Below, piece after piece: positions 43,698 through 56,020 of a DNA stretch of 64,000 nucleotides. Position 1 is the first letter of the stretch. Every line of letters starts with the position of its first letter. The position numbers and the translations under genes were made by a program. The notes beneath the pieces are model-generated. The model was not told the DNA's origin. It searched no databases and worked only from the letters and a program-made list of their open reading frames with translations. This DNA comes from Ipomoea triloba (Eukaryota > Streptophyta > Magnoliopsida > Solanales > Convolvulaceae), in contig NC_044923.1 in assembly GCF_003576645.1 (NCBI RefSeq), forward strand, positions 15,977,773 to 16,041,772, in the 5' to 3' direction.

Positions 43698-44228
43698 TCA
43701 CGGACCGGGTTTGAAATCTATATGATCATCAGCAAATCTAACCACTCCCTTTCCGCCGCCGCCGTGGTGTTTAAACCCCGGCATCGGCGGCGCAGACCGC
43801 GGGTGATGCTCTCCGGTTGCGGCGGCGGCGGCGGCAACCTTAGCAGAAGGAAATCTCTTCCCGCCAAACCCAAACTCTATATCCCCGCCGTCATCGTGGT
43901 GGAAATCCGCCCGGCTCTGCTTCCCCGCCCATTCTTTCGGAAGCTTAGCCTGCCCGTGACCGTGCCCGTGACCGTGGCCTTTCTTGTCCTTCTTTGACGG
44001 CTTCGAGGATTTGGTTCTTTTGGTGCAAAGCCTGTTGGCGATGCAAGCAAGAACGCTGACGACGATGATGACTCCGATGACCCAAAAAACTGTGCCGAAT
44101 GAGCCGTTGGAGTGGGAAGTTGTGTCGGCGGCGAGTGGCGGTGGGAATAAGGTGTTGGGTTGTGTTGGGACATTGTTGTAAGGGTAGACTTGAGGCTGGA
44201 ATTGTTGTTGTTGTTGTTGTTGAGACAT
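43698..44228 (-). CDS. Small single-pass membrane protein, plant-specific
   Basis: This intact, intronless ORF has 176 residues from the ATG at 44228 (MSQQQQQQQFQPQ); longer in-frame upstream sequence looks like 5' UTR. Layout: a Q/P/N-rich extracytoplasmic or lumenal tract (1-50), one hydrophobic segment (about 57-77, FWVIGVIIVVSVLACIA), a basic stop-transfer stretch (CTKRTKSSKPSKKDKK), a (GH)n run, then DIEFGFGGKRFPSAK and a C-terminus GKGVVRFADDHIDFKPGP. The domain order recalls uncharacterised small plant transmembrane proteins; I do not recognise a function. GC content is high relative to the flanks. TATA-like sequence is at about 44446-44464 on this strand. Confidence 0.75.
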   Translation of the reverse strand: MSQQQQQQQFQPQVYPYNNVPTQPNTLFPPPLAADTTSHSNGSFGTVFWVIGVIIVVSVLACIANRLCTKRTKSSKPSKKDKKGHGHGHGHGQAKLPKEWAGKQSRADFHHDDGGDIEFGFGGKRFPSAKVAAAAAATGEHHPRSAPPMPGFKHHGGGGKGVVRFADDHIDFKPGP

Positions 44229-44544
44229 TTCTTGAGAGACTAACAACGTTGGGGTTTTTGTTTTTTTGTTTGTTTGGAAAGAAGGGAATGAATGAAGGGT
44301 TTGTTTTGATGAGAGAGGGGGGCAAAAGAGAGGGAGAAGAGGGGCTTTGAGAATAATAGATTCGGCACACTGTGGGAGTTGCGTTCTAATTATAATCTTC
44401 ATTCACAAGACTCGAGACAAAACTATTGTAATAGTATGTGGGGTTATTATAATAATATATATAAACATACATGTAGCTAAACATACACCTCATTCACTTT
44501 AATGTCAGAATTAATTCCCTAATACCTGTCACTCTTAATTAACT

Positions 44545-44846
44545 ACATAATAGCCTGAACTCTAAGACTGAACAACGTGCACTGTTATGTGAGAAAACGT
44601 GTACTACATGACACAAAAATGTGCACTACACGCGTGAAAATTATGCATTGCAAGTATTTATGACAATTTTACCCTCGAACGTGGACCTGACTAATGACAA
44701 TTTTACCCTCGAACATTAATCAAACTCCAATTCACTTTAATGCGCGAATTTTGAATTTAATGGCTGAGATCATCTATCAAAATTAAATCAAATAGTCTAT
44801 ATATATTTCATCATATTTCTCACCTAAGGGATTAATTTCACATGAT

Positions 44847-44853
<7 letters not shown>
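44545..44853. mobile_element. Short relative of the 241-bp-core foldback element
   Basis: Carries CTCTAAGACTGAACAACG, AAAAATGTGCACTACACG and CATTGCAAGTATTTATG (inverse of the 13585-15234 unit words), then the same right arm (TGGCTGAGATCATCTATC, TTTCTCACCTAAGG, CACATGATCC). Only one core unit is present and the left arm is missing. Confidence 0.55.
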
Positions 44854-44901
<48 letters not shown>

Positions 44902-44904
44902 CAC

Positions 44905-45005
44905 ATTTTTTAGAGATAAGTGTTGAACTTGACTCTTCAAGCCTCCGCCCAGCAATCACTTTAGCCACTTGGTGCTGAACTTTCGTCTTCACTAACTTAC
45001 GCCAA
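44905..45005 (-). repeat. Dispersed repeat, inverted copy
   Basis: On the minus strand reads GAAAGTTCAGCACCAAGTGG, GATTGCTGGGCGGAGGC and TGAAGAGTCAAGTTCAACAC. It is a diverged match to the block at 1246-1372. Confidence 0.5.
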
Positions 45006-45837
45006 ACAATATAAAATATAAATTTGTAAATCAATTTTCAGTTAATAGATTTGAGTTTGAACTTATTACCCCATCTTTTTCGGATGGAAAAAATATTTAT
45101 TACACAAACAATTGTAGGTGTCCTCTTAGAAAATAAAACTTTTATGCATTTGTGTTAATTTTATTAGAAGAAGAAGAAAAAAAAAAGAATAAAAATTATA
45201 ATTCACTTTCGATTCCGAATCAATTACAACATGTCACATATATGAGTGGGAATTGAATTGAAGATATTAATTAGCAAAATTTGAATAATTATTTGAAATG
45301 TTGCATAATATATATGCAATTGGACGAAATTGTCACCATTCTTGAAGTAATGGGTGCAGTGTTTGAATTCAAAAGAGGGGGCCTAGTTAGGCTAGGGAGC
45401 ATATTTTCTCTTTAATAAAGGGACAAGTAGCTAAAGATATATTCCTAATGGGCCTTTAACGCTGGAGGGTATTTTGGCTTTGCTTTGTAATGAGAGAAAG
45501 TAAGATTTTAATTGGCACCCTTTAAACATAAGTCTCTTTTTTTGAGAATTAAACATAAGTCTCTTGGCCCCATGAAAGTGAACCTTGCTTGCATTGACTG
45601 ACCACCTTTTACTTTACTGTTCCTATGCCGGAGGATTCAAATATTGTCTTCTGCTACTGCTATACATACACCCCCTCAGTAGACACACATATATATATAT
45701 TTATATTATTGTAGAGATCAGATCAGATCATCAGCATGCATTTCTTTCCTGACCCATCATTCCTCAAATCATCAGCTTTTGCAGCTATTTTCATCACAAG
45801 CTATACCTGAATGCATGGCCATAAAGTTTTTTAAGTC

Positions 45838-46010
45838 CCCAGAACCCCTTCCTACGGACGCTAAGTCTGGAGGAGGTAAATCGTGAATCAAGACATTCAA
45901 TCATTCTCTGTCGATCTGTAAATTCTACACACAAGGAGTCTTTATCCTATCACTAAGACAAGACATTAGAATGACTCTTGAACCATTGAGTTAAACTCGC
46001 GGGCAAAGCT
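45838..46010 (-). repeat. SINE-like repeat
   Basis: On the minus strand it starts GCCCGCGAGTTTAACTCAATGG (tRNA D-arm-like), with TTCAAGAGTCATTCTAATG and TCCAGACTTAGCGTCCGTAG. A B box is not clear. Upstream, at 45660-45800, a TATA-like run and a short ORF (45737-45811, 24 residues) were seen but no gene is supported. Confidence 0.4.
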
Positions 46011-46107
46011 AGAAAATTAGAAATTCATTGGATTATAATGTAACAAAATAGTTAATTATTTTGAGTTTTCTGAACTTCAATAGGATGCATGCATGTAAAC
46101 TCTCGAT

Positions 46108-46498
46108 TAGGGCCAGGTGTCGATGCAAGCCGATCCGCCCACCACGGACTTATTTTCGCGGGCCTTTACGGGTCAGCCCGTGAAGTCCGCAGACTAAGAT
46201 TATGCAACTCTAATACGCCTCATGCGGACACGCGGGCCTAACTTCAAAAATAAAAAATATTATTATATTATTATTTTATATTCAAATAATTTAACCTAAA
46301 CAATATATTTTTTTTTTCGTGTTTAAAATTTTTTATAAAAAATACTTACATTTTTAAAAAATTTTAATGTTGTGTGTGTGTGTATTATAATTTAGGAGAA
46401 GCTTGCTTTTCGCGGACCAAAAATTCAAGCCCTAACCTGTCCCATCGCGGAAAAGTTTAGGACTAGCCCACATACTTCAACCCACATTGACATCCCTA
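46108..46498. mobile_element. Non-autonomous hAT element with 8-bp target duplication
   Basis: This 391-bp element has ends TAGGGCCAGGTGTCGA and, inverted, TAGGGATGTCAATGTGG. It is flanked by perfect CTCTCGAT repeats (46100-46107 and 46499-46506). The interior has GCGGGCC/GGCCCGCG words near the ends and an AT-rich centre. The terminal TAGGG.TG.CAA is shared with the hAT element at 13352-16077. Confidence 0.85.
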
Positions 46499-46679
46499 CT
46501 CTCGATAATTAGCATTTTTTATCAGTTTCAAATTTATGAATGTTACAAATTTATGAAAATTTCTATTTAAAAAATTGAGATTTTTTATTTTAAAAAATTA
46601 AAATGCATCTCCTAAAAAGACTAGTGAACAATTAATATCATTTAATTATATTTACATTTTTCATGTATTTCATAGTTTG

Positions 46680-46900
46680 GATGTATAGCGATACTGTCAC
46701 TTTTAGTCTTAAAATTCTAATTTAATTAACCACTCTTGATCCTTCAACTTTTAATTTTTTAATCAGTCATGGTCCTAAACTTTTCCTTTACTTAAACTAC
46801 GGAAGGACCACGATGGGTTAAAATTAAAAGGTGAAGAACCAAAGGATGTTAAGTTGAAATTTTAGAACTAAACGTGACAGTGCCACTATAGTTGAAGGAC
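46680..46900. mobile_element. Foldback MITE (ACTGTCACTTTTAGT type)
   Basis: The left arm TATAGCGATACTGTCACTTTT, with AGTCTTAAAATTC and CTTGATCCTTCAAC, is mirrored by AAGGATGTTAAG, TTTTAGAACTAAACGTGAC and AGTGCCACTATAG. The centre is CATGGTCC.../GGACCACGATG. No target duplication is clear. Confidence 0.5.
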
Positions 46901-47634
46901 TCCGGCTGACATTTACTCTTCATATTTTATGCTTCGAGGTTTTTTAATTTTCTCGTTTTCTATTTCTATGTTACATAGGGTTTAACTTGTGTTATTCTCA
47001 ATGTAACATAACTTTGTAAGTGAGTTCAGATCCTAGTTTATGGTATGTTAATTATCCGTTCTTTAATTTATTTTATGTTCGATTGTTAATTATGAAGTAT
47101 TAAGATAGTCAAATTGTTTATAGGAAGATGGTCCATAGTTTGATTAAGAGATGTGCTTTTAGATAGAGTATATGAATGGAACAAGGTCACTGTCATTCTT
47201 TATTAATTTAATATTATATATAGAAGCTAGATTTTTTGCAATCGATCCAAGAATGATAGTGGTAATGAATCCACTTTGCTTTACTTGCTTTTTTCTTCGT
47301 TACTACATTTGAAAGGTAAAATATTATTAATAATATATTACTTTAAAATTTCATTCACTCAATATTCTTAGCATTCCATCTAAGCAAGTGCGTCATATTA
47401 CTCTGGATATTTTAAAAAACGATTCTCTCACATTGACCAATAATGCATCTTTTGATTTACGGAGAAGTTATCTTTCACTACCTTGAAAATGCATTAGAGG
47501 TGAGACTCGATTTGCAATCATAATTGACAAAGGACTATAAGAGGTAAACGAACTTAGATTACTCATAACTGGTCAATTTATACTAAGATGACTAATAAAC
47601 AATTATCATATAGAGTGGAACTTACACTTTAATT

Positions 47635-48125
47635 TAGAGTTTGTTTGGAAACTTAAAAAATATTTTTCAGAAATTGATTTCCATAAAATGACTCATTTTA
47701 TAGAAAATTATTTAATTTTCTAATGTTTGGCTAAATGTGAAAAATTATCTGGATGAAAGTAATTTAGAAATTACATTTTTTCTTTTTTTGGTTCATTTTC
47801 CTAAAAATGAACGGTGGTGGTAGTTGTGTTGGTGGTCGTGGTGGTGATGATGGTGGTGTCGTCGTGGTGGTGGCTGTGGTGGTGGTGGTATGGAAATAAT
47901 AATCAGGAAACTAGTTTGAAAAGAGATGAGAGATGATGAGATAAATATAGGGAAAATAAGGAATTGAGAAATGTTTTTCGACAAAAAATTTGGGAAGATA
48001 TTTTCCGTTAAATAAGACTTTTATTTTTTTTCTGTTGATCAAGATTAATATTTTCTTACCAAACACAGATAAATCTGAAAAATGACTTTCGAAAGTCATT
48101 TTCTGAATTTTCAAACAGACCCTTA
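47635..48125. mobile_element. MITE with internal GGT-rich tract
   Basis: The left end is GAGTTTGTTTGGAAACTTAA and the right end inverts to AGGGTCTGTTTGAAAATTC; inner arms share AAAATGAC/GTCATTTT words. The centre (47814-47890) is a GGTGGT/CGTGGT-rich repeat. The minus-strand frame there (PPPPQPPPRRHHHHHHH) is low-complexity. Confidence 0.5.
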
Positions 48126-49294
48126 ATGTTCTGATTTGTGACAAAAAAAAAAAAGTGAATTATAAAACATTTAAAAGAATAATGAAAGTATCATATTGTG
48201 AGGGAATATTTACAAAACTTTATGCCATTTTATTTTTTTCATTTTGAGTGCACAGAATACACCTAATCACATAAATCTCTGTTATATAGTACTCCATTAA
48301 AATGTTTTTTTTTTTTTAATTTGTGTCCTGCGCTGATATTTGCATAATGGCTTTTTGATTTAATGATACGAACTGACTCTATCAAATAAGAGGTCATGAA
48401 TTTAAGTTTCAGTGAAAGCGGTATTGATTCTTCGTCTGGACTCTCAAAGTCGAGTACGAAATATATTGAGGTATTGTGAACACAGAAATCGAAGAATTGG
48501 TCAAGAAAAGAAGAATGGCGCATATAGCGAGAATTCCTAGGCGATCGGCCAAATGTGTTTCGACAAACTTTGCTTTGATTCGTTTCTTTATTCTTTGCTT
48601 TATCTGATCTAAAATAAAGAAAGTGCTCCCCCACTGCTGAGTAGGGTTCCCTGTCCTCTAATCATTACACAAATAATACAAACTTGTGAGCTCGAATAAT
48701 AATTCAACTGGTCACAAAGGTAAATTTTATTACAAGAGATCAATGATCGTGTTTTACAAGCGACAATGTTTAAACAACTTTTCAAATGAGGAGTTCCTTG
48801 TGCGCGGTAAGCAAAAGTTTAACTTCTGTGATGAGTTGAGTCACCATGATTTACTCATCTACAATGTTGGGGGCGCTTGTGTTGAGCTGTTTCACTATTT
48901 TGTCACAATAATACTTTGGATTTGATTACCCATTCAAGAAACTAATGTGTATTAACAACATTTTTTAAAGGGAAAATGGTACTTTTGGCATTTGAGTTGT
49001 AGTCTTGGTGTAATTAAGTCATTTAGTAATTCTATGCCATTTGTAAATTTCGTCATTTAGTTTCTCCTAAAGTGACATTTTTAATCGCTTACAACATATT
49101 TTGTCAATTAAAATTTTTTAAAAATCCTTATTTAGGTCATTAAAGTATCAACCTTTCTTCTACATATTCCACGTATCATTTTCAACTCAAGAGACTATAG
49201 ATCTTGGACAAGCTTGCTATCTTTTACAATGACAAATTTGAGCACTCATTAAGCTAAAAATGACATAGGTCAAGTCTCGTGTGTGTGGTGTGTG

Positions 49295-49326
<32 letters not shown>

Positions 49327-49803
49327 TATGATCGTTTCAAGTGTGAACCATTGCTATCATGTGAACTTGTGATTTACATCCGAAATTTTTTTCCATCCCT
49401 ATCCCCATTTCAAACGGGGACGGGACACATTCCATCCCTACTTGTGAACTCTCACGCACCGTTTATATGTGAGATTGGACGGTCAAGATTTGAGAAGTGT
49501 ATGGTGCAGTGGTGCATCCGGTACGGTGCAGTTGTGCATCCGGTACGGTGCAGTTGTGCAGTGATGTAGTGATGTGGTACATTGGTGCAGTGATTTATAT
49601 TTACCATGTCAAAATCATTATAAACCACAAGATCAACGGTGCATAATGGTACAGAGGTTCATATTTGAAACTAAACTTTTATATATATATATATATATAT
49701 GGAGAAATAGAGAATCTATTTACTTGTCTCTAATTTTAAAAATAAAAAATAATTCTTTACTTTATTAAATTTTAGAGAATTGCTTAATACGTTCTCCAAT
49801 TTG

Positions 49804-49857
<54 letters not shown>

Positions 49858-49968
49858 CTTGCTTTGATTTTCTTCTGTGTTCCTTCCTCAACTCCCTTCT
49901 CTATCCTCCTCACTACTCCCTTCTCCGACTACCATCTCGCATTGCCATCATATATAATCTCTTCAACT
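48126..49968. other. Intergenic stretch, no gene
   Basis: AT-rich; 48355-48490 has a SINE-like look without clear boxes. A (TATG)n tract lies at about 49298-49327 and a fragment of the GGGGACGG hAT arm at 49394-49437. A short tandem of GCATCCGGTACGGTGCAGTT runs at about 49512-49560, and (AT)n tracts at 49680-49700 and 49806-49853. Confidence 0.5.
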
Positions 49969-49979
49969 ATATTAATCGT

Positions 49980-52900
49980 CTTAAGGTGCGCCTAGGTTTT
50001 GCAGGTTTGTTCTACGTTGATAATGTGGGGCTAAGTGGTGGGTTGGCCCTGTTCTGGAGAGATAATAACACAGCTCGGTTATTAAGCTTCTCTAAGAACC
50101 ACATTGATGTTGAGGTTTGTTGTAATGGTTTTCCGCCTTGGAGAATGACTTGCTTTTACGGTTTCCCTGAACGCAACAAACGTAGGGAGTGGTGGGAGCT
50201 GTTACGAACTTTGCGTGATAGGTCTGAACTGCCTTGGGTTACTATCGGAGATTTTAATAACTTGGTATTTCAACATGAGAAACGCGGGTCAAATCCTCAC
50301 CCTGAGGGATTGCTTCGTGGTTTCGGAGAGACCTTGGAGGATTGTGGTTTGCATGTTATGCCCACGGTTGGCTACCCATTCACGTGGGAGCGTGGCTGAG
50401 GCACGGATGCCTGGGTTGAAGAGAGATTAGATAGGGTGGTGGCGACTAATGATTGGAGCAGCAGTATGACAACTGCGAGAGTGGTCAATATATTAACTCG
50501 ATCTTCTGACCATTCTACTCTTTTCCTTGATGTGAAGGGTGCTGTTATTCAATCTGGTAGAAGGCGGATGGATTTCAGGTTTGAGATGGCATGGCTACTA
50601 GATGGGGGGTGTAGAGAAGTGGTGGAGAATGCCTGGCCTATGGGAATGAATGCTGGTCTTCAGGGATGCTTGCAGTTGTGTGGTAAACGCTTAAAGGAAT
50701 GGGGAGGTGATCACTTTCACAAATTCGGGAAAACAATTAGAGAGCTTCGCAGTAGGCTACAAAGGTTAAAAGGTCATTCTGATGCAAATTCGATTGAGGA
50801 GTTCAGGAAGGTGGATGAGGAATTGAGTCGGCTAGAGGCTCAAGAAGATGTCTTTTGGAGACAGCGAGCGAAGCAGCATTGGTTGCGTGGTGCAGACGCC
50901 AACACAAAATTCTATCATAGATATGCGTCTGCCAGGAAGGCAAAGAATACCATCACTGGTTTGCGTAATGATATGGGGGTTTGGTTAGAAGGGGAGGCAT
51001 TCCACCCCATTGTAATGTCATATTTTATGAGTATCTTTCAATCCTTTGGCAGGCAGATTGACACTCTTTTTCAGATGTGGCTCCCCGTGTATCACAAGAA
51101 CAGAACCATTCATTACTTCTTCCTTTTTCCGCTGATGAGGTCAAGTTGGCACTGTTCTCTATGTTCCCTGACAAGGCTCCTGGCCCAGATGGCATGAATC
51201 CAGATTTCTTTCAACACTTCTGGGATGTGGTGGGTAAAGATGTTTCTGATTTTTCGCTACATTGTTTGCATACTGTCTCTTTTCCTAATAATCTCAACGA
51301 TGCGAACATTGTACTTATCCCCAAGAAGAAGTCCCTTGAGTTAGTTTCTGATCTTAGACCTATTGCTCTGTGTAATGTAATATATAAGATCATGGCTAAA
51401 ATGATTGCAAATCGCATGATACCTCTCATGGGGACGATTATTTCTGAATCACAGAGTGTTTTCATCCCTGGTAGGCTTATCACTGATAACATTCTGTTAG
51501 CTGCTGAAGTGGGGCATTATCTTAATCGAAAGTAACTGGGGATGGTTGGCTGGGCAGCTCTGAAATTGGATATGGCCAAAGCTTATGATCGAATGGAGTG
51601 GTCTTTTTTGCGTAAGATGATGGAGGTTTTGGGGTTCGCCCCTAGATGGATTGAGCTTATTATGTTGTGTGTAACCTTTGTTAAATATAATATCTTAATT
51701 AATGGCTCCTGCGGGGGAACTGTTATTCCCACTCGCGGCCTGCGACAGGGGGATCCTTTGTCTCCTTACCTGTTTATTATTTGCGCAGAAGGTCTTTCCC
51801 TTTTGTTACAACAGGCACAAAAAGAGGGCTCAATTCATGGTTGTAGGGTGGCAAGGGGAGCACCAGCTATTTCTCACTTGTTCTTTGCTGATGATAGTCT
51901 CCTGTTTTTTAAAGCGAATCAGAGTGAGTCAGCCATGGTTAAGCATTGTTTGCAGACTTATGAGGAACTTTCTGGTCAAGCTGTGAATTATCATAAGTCT
52001 TAATGTTTGCTTTAGTAAGAACACCACCCCTATGGATCGTGATTTGGTTGCTGCTATCTTGGGTGTGTCCCAGGCGAGTGATTTTGGCAAGTATTTGGGA
52101 CTCCCATCTTTTGTAGGGCGAAATAAAAGGAGGGTCTTCTCTTATATTGAGGATAAAGTTAAGCAAAGAATTGGGGCCTGGAACAAGAAGTTGTTGTCCT
52201 GTGCTGGTAAGGAAATCCTGTTGAAGAGTGTGGCTCAGGCCATGCCTACCTTTTCAATGAGTGTTTTCTTATTACCTGACTCTCTCTGCAAGGCTTTAGA
52301 GCGGTTAATGAACAGATTTTGGTGGGGCTCAGGTGGTAGTTCTGGAAGTGGTATTCACTGGATGGTTTGGGATCGTTTGTGTACCCCAAAGAGCTTAGGA
52401 GGGTTGGGTTTCAAGGACCTGCGTGCTTTTAATTTGGCTTTGCTAGGGAAGCAAGGATGGCGCTTCTTAACCAATCCTTCCTCCTTAGTGGCTAGGACTT
52501 ACAAGGCCAGGTATTACCCTACAACCTCTTTTGTTGATGCTAACGCAGGAAATAACCCCAGCTCCTGCTGGAGAGGAATTCTTGCTGCCAAAAGCCTTGT
52601 TTGTGAAGGGATACGGCGTAGAGTAGGAAGTGGGGAGAATACTACTATTTGGGGTTATCCGTGGTTGCCTGATGTGATGGACCCTATGATCCAAACTCCT
52701 ATGCCTCCCTCTCTTATTGGGGCAAAAGTCTCAAATTTAATTGATCCTTCTACTAGAAGTTGGGATTTAGCCATCTTAAATGATATTTTCCTCCCACGAG
52801 ATGTTGAGTTAATTATGAAAGTGCCAGTTAACCCCGAGTTTGAAGATACATGGTATTGGATGGATGATATGAGGGGTATTTATTCTGTCAAAAGTGGTTA

Positions 52901-53914
52901 CAAGCGGGTGGTAGGATCCTATCTTCCCCTTGTGAATGGCTTTGACGACTGGAACAAAGTATGGAACCTCAAGGTCCCCCAAAAATGGAAGACATTTTTA
53001 TATAGAGCGGTGACTAATACCCTTCCTACCACCACCAATTTATTACAAAGAAGGGTGGACGTTGAAGATACATGCCCTGTTTGTGCATTGCATGAAGAAT
53101 CAGTGACTCATGCATTGCTTTTGTGTGAACTCTCAAGGAAAGTATGGTGTGACTCCATGCTGGGCATCCCAACTGATAATGGCATGACATTTCCATGTTG
53201 GCTTCAGCAAGCTATACACACTATGCTAGCCGATGATTTACAATTCACTGTGGCGATTCTGTATACGCTTTGGCGTGCTAGAAACTCTGCAGTATGGGAT
53301 GATACAGTGCCACACCCGCGATCTGTACTACACACGGCTTCTTCAGTAGTAAACAGATGGAGGATGGTTCACAATGCTAATTCCCAATATGCTACGGCGC
53401 ATCAGACACAATCCCACGCTCCACACTCTGGCCTCCGGCGATGCTTGTTTGACGCTGCATGGGATCGTGGTTCGGGTAATGCCGCGGCAGGAATGATTCT
53501 CTTATCACCTCATGGAGAGTTTGTTGCAGCTAAATGTGGACCTCTCCCGAACTGTAGTTCAGCACTTATGGCCGAGACTTTGGCATGCAAAGAGGCTCTT
53601 TCATGGCTCAAAGGCAAAGGAGAGTTGGTGGTTTCCCTTCATACGGATTGCTCCATCCTGCAAAGTAATCTACGTTCAGCATGCGAGATTCGTTCTTATG
53701 TGGGCATAATCACTAAAGAGTGCACTGCTTTGATAAGTAGTTTTCAATTTTGTCCTATTATTCATGTACCTAGAACTGCTAATGTTATAGCACATACTCT
53801 AGCTAGATCTTGGAACTCCTCGATGCAGGGTTCTATGTTTTGGGACTCTGTCCCACCGGACTCTATTCTGGAGTTTTTGAATTAATCTACTCAGTTTGCT
53901 TTCAAAAAAAAAAA
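49980..53914 (+). mobile_element. 5'-truncated L1-type LINE
   Basis: The insertion starts inside the endonuclease domain and ends in a poly-A run (53904-53914). It is flanked by ATATTAATCGT at 49969-49979 and 53915-53925, an 11-bp target duplication (one A may belong to the tail). ORF1 and the start of ORF2 are absent, as usual for incomplete reverse transcription. The length is 3.9 kb. Confidence 0.9.
49986..53885 (+). pseudogene. LINE ORF2: partial endonuclease, reverse transcriptase, RNase H
   Basis: In order: endonuclease C-terminal half (GGLALFW, TIGDFNN, and SSDHSTLFLDV), reverse transcriptase ([52 protein letters not shown]), the connector with WWGSG and GGLGFKDL, a zf-RVT domain (WNLKVPQKWKTFLYRA, CPVCALHEESVTHAL) and a C-terminal RNase H (FDAAWD.GSGNAAAG, ALMAETLACKEAL). 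RT catalytic aspartates are intact. Lesions: TGA at 50397-50399, a frameshift near 51060-51077, TAA at 51533-51535, and a stop at 52001-52003 with a second frameshift before 52032. The last 617 residues form one open frame. Confidence 0.92.
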
Positions 53915-54575
53915 ATATTAATCGTATCACATTTCTTAATGTTATATTATAACTTATTTATAAATGCTTGTTATCTTTTAAATAATTAACATTAACATAT
54001 GAAACTTATAATTAAAATTTATAACATTATTTTCATAAAAATTAAGTTTCAAAAATAAATTTGAAAAGAAAAATATTGAAGAATTATAAAATTGTTTTAA
54101 AAAAAAAAAGAATTATAAAATTGAAGTAGAAACTAATTTTTTTTTTTAAAAAAAAAAAAGAAAAGAAAACGAGCCTAGATATAAAAGAAGTAAATCTTTT
54201 TAAAAATTTACAAATTTCAAAATTTTTTTTGGATCACTATGAAGCGTAGTGGTTAGAATTTTCTAACCACTCTGATCTATAATAAGAAATTAAAATTTTA
54301 TTTTAAGGTAAAAAATATTTTTGACTGCTCGATACTGCGGTCAAAAGCTTTGGTTAGTTTTGCTTCATCTAATTGGACAGAATTACGCAGCCAGTGTTCA
54401 GTGTACGTAGTACTCACTTCTCTGTCGGAGAAAACAAAGTGAACTGCAGGACAGGTCTGCAAAGTTTATTGTCCCAAAAGTAGGTAAAAACAATTAAATT
54501 ATTAATTTACAATTAACAAACATTTATAAAAATATAAAATAGTAAATCATGATCAAAAGTATTAACTAGCATTGT

Positions 54576-54815
54576 AAAAAAAAAATTAAAAAATTACACT
54601 TTCTGTTCCTAAGTTATTGTAAAATTCGTCCATAAGGGTTAGTCATACTCACTTTTTGTCCCTAAGTTATCATTAACGTTGCACTTTTCGTCCCTGTACT
54701 AATAAAATATTAGGAACAAAATTTGCAATTTTAGTATAACTCAGGAACGAGAAGTGACCACGAAAGGATAAAAAGTGCAACGTTAATGATAACTTAGGAA
54801 CGAAAAATACAATTT
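54576..54815. mobile_element. Foldback MITE (GTTCCTAAGTTATTG type)
   Basis: The arms AATTACACTTTCTGTTCC, CTAAGTTATCATTAACG and TTGCACTTTTCGTCCC are mirrored by GTGCAACGTTAATGATAAC and TTAGGAACGAAAAATACAA. Related to 43075-43385. Confidence 0.55.
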
Positions 54816-55844
54816 TTTTAAAAATAATTATCTTGCTTATTTGAGGATATTGATTCTACTTTAATATCCAATTGAGTATCTATGGTACTAATTTTCCTTT
54901 TGATTTATTTATTACAGTGATTTTATCACTTTTTTTAAACACATTCTTTACGAGGTAGTATCTGTTTACTACCAAAGTTTGATCATGTGATCACCAATTT
55001 AGAATGGTAACATAGGTGTCATCATACTACATAGTAATTGACATCACTTTTAGTTCTATTAATTAAACTTTAAAATCAACTACTTTTGAGGGGACGAGGG
55101 AAACCTACAACCATTACCTGATGGTGTGCACATAATAAATCTCGCATTGTAGCCTAACCTATTAACTTTAAAAATTTTCATCACCAATAAGCGTATACAA
55201 ATTAAAAAGAAAATTTCTATCATCAATAAGCCTATACAAAAAGAAAATTTTCATCATCAATAAGCCTATACAAAAAGAGAGAATTGAGGGCCAAAGAAGT
55301 AGGTAATCATGACCAAATATTCCCTTCACATCATCATTTCTTATCTTATAAAAATAAGAGAATTGTTGTTGTGATGTAGGTAAAAAGTTGGTAAATTCAG
55401 ATTATTCAGAGAAATTTAATTTAAAAAGATAATAATAAAATAAAAAGAATTGAACATAATCATGAGCAAACCTGATAAAATGGACCCAAAAATCAAACAA
55501 ACTATTTATGTGTACCTATAGAAAGTGTTTTGGAAGGTATGGAGAAATAAGGACCAAACATTATTATATGCACGCACATTTATGGAAGCTGTTTGGTCTT
55601 GGGGATATATCATATACGGAGTATCATCATATATGAGAATAATACAGAGCCTTAAAGTTGTTGGGATTTTTTTTTCACTCATGATTTTCCCAGACACAGT
55701 GACTAATTCCGCTGAATTGTAGACATCTTTATTTGATGAACAGTTGACCTGAATATTTAAGACTGCTCCATACCCAAAACCAAGGTTTGAACCCTTGATG
55801 TTTGGTTAAGGCAATAAATTAGGGTAAATTACACTATGGACAGT

Positions 55845-56020
55845 GGTCCACATTATAATATGGATCATTGATAGAAGTTCATTTTTGGCATACTAAATGT
55901 TTATTTACACTACGTAAGTAATATACCAAAAAATGAGCCATCAATACACTAAAAATGAATATTCTGTATATTAAAAATGAACTTTATGCAATTGGTCCAC
56001 CTTACAAGGTAGACAATGGT
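55845..56020. mobile_element. Worn foldback with TGGTCCAC arms
   Basis: The left arm ACACTATGGACAGTGGTCC, with ACATTATAATATGGATC, is partly mirrored by TTGGTCCACCTTACAAGG and ACAATGGTATATGG. The interior repeats AAAATGAA(T/C) words. Confidence 0.4.

Noticed and set aside
45660..45811. TATA-like run followed by a 24-residue ORF and GATCAGATCAGATC repeats
   Set aside because: It looks promoter-like and a microRNA precursor was considered, but I found no matching mature sequence or hairpin arm.
47793..47984. Histidine/proline-rich frame
   Set aside because: It reads a GGT-rich repeat inside a MITE.
49738..49913. Frames of repeated YI residues
   Set aside because: They are translations of (AT)n microsatellites.
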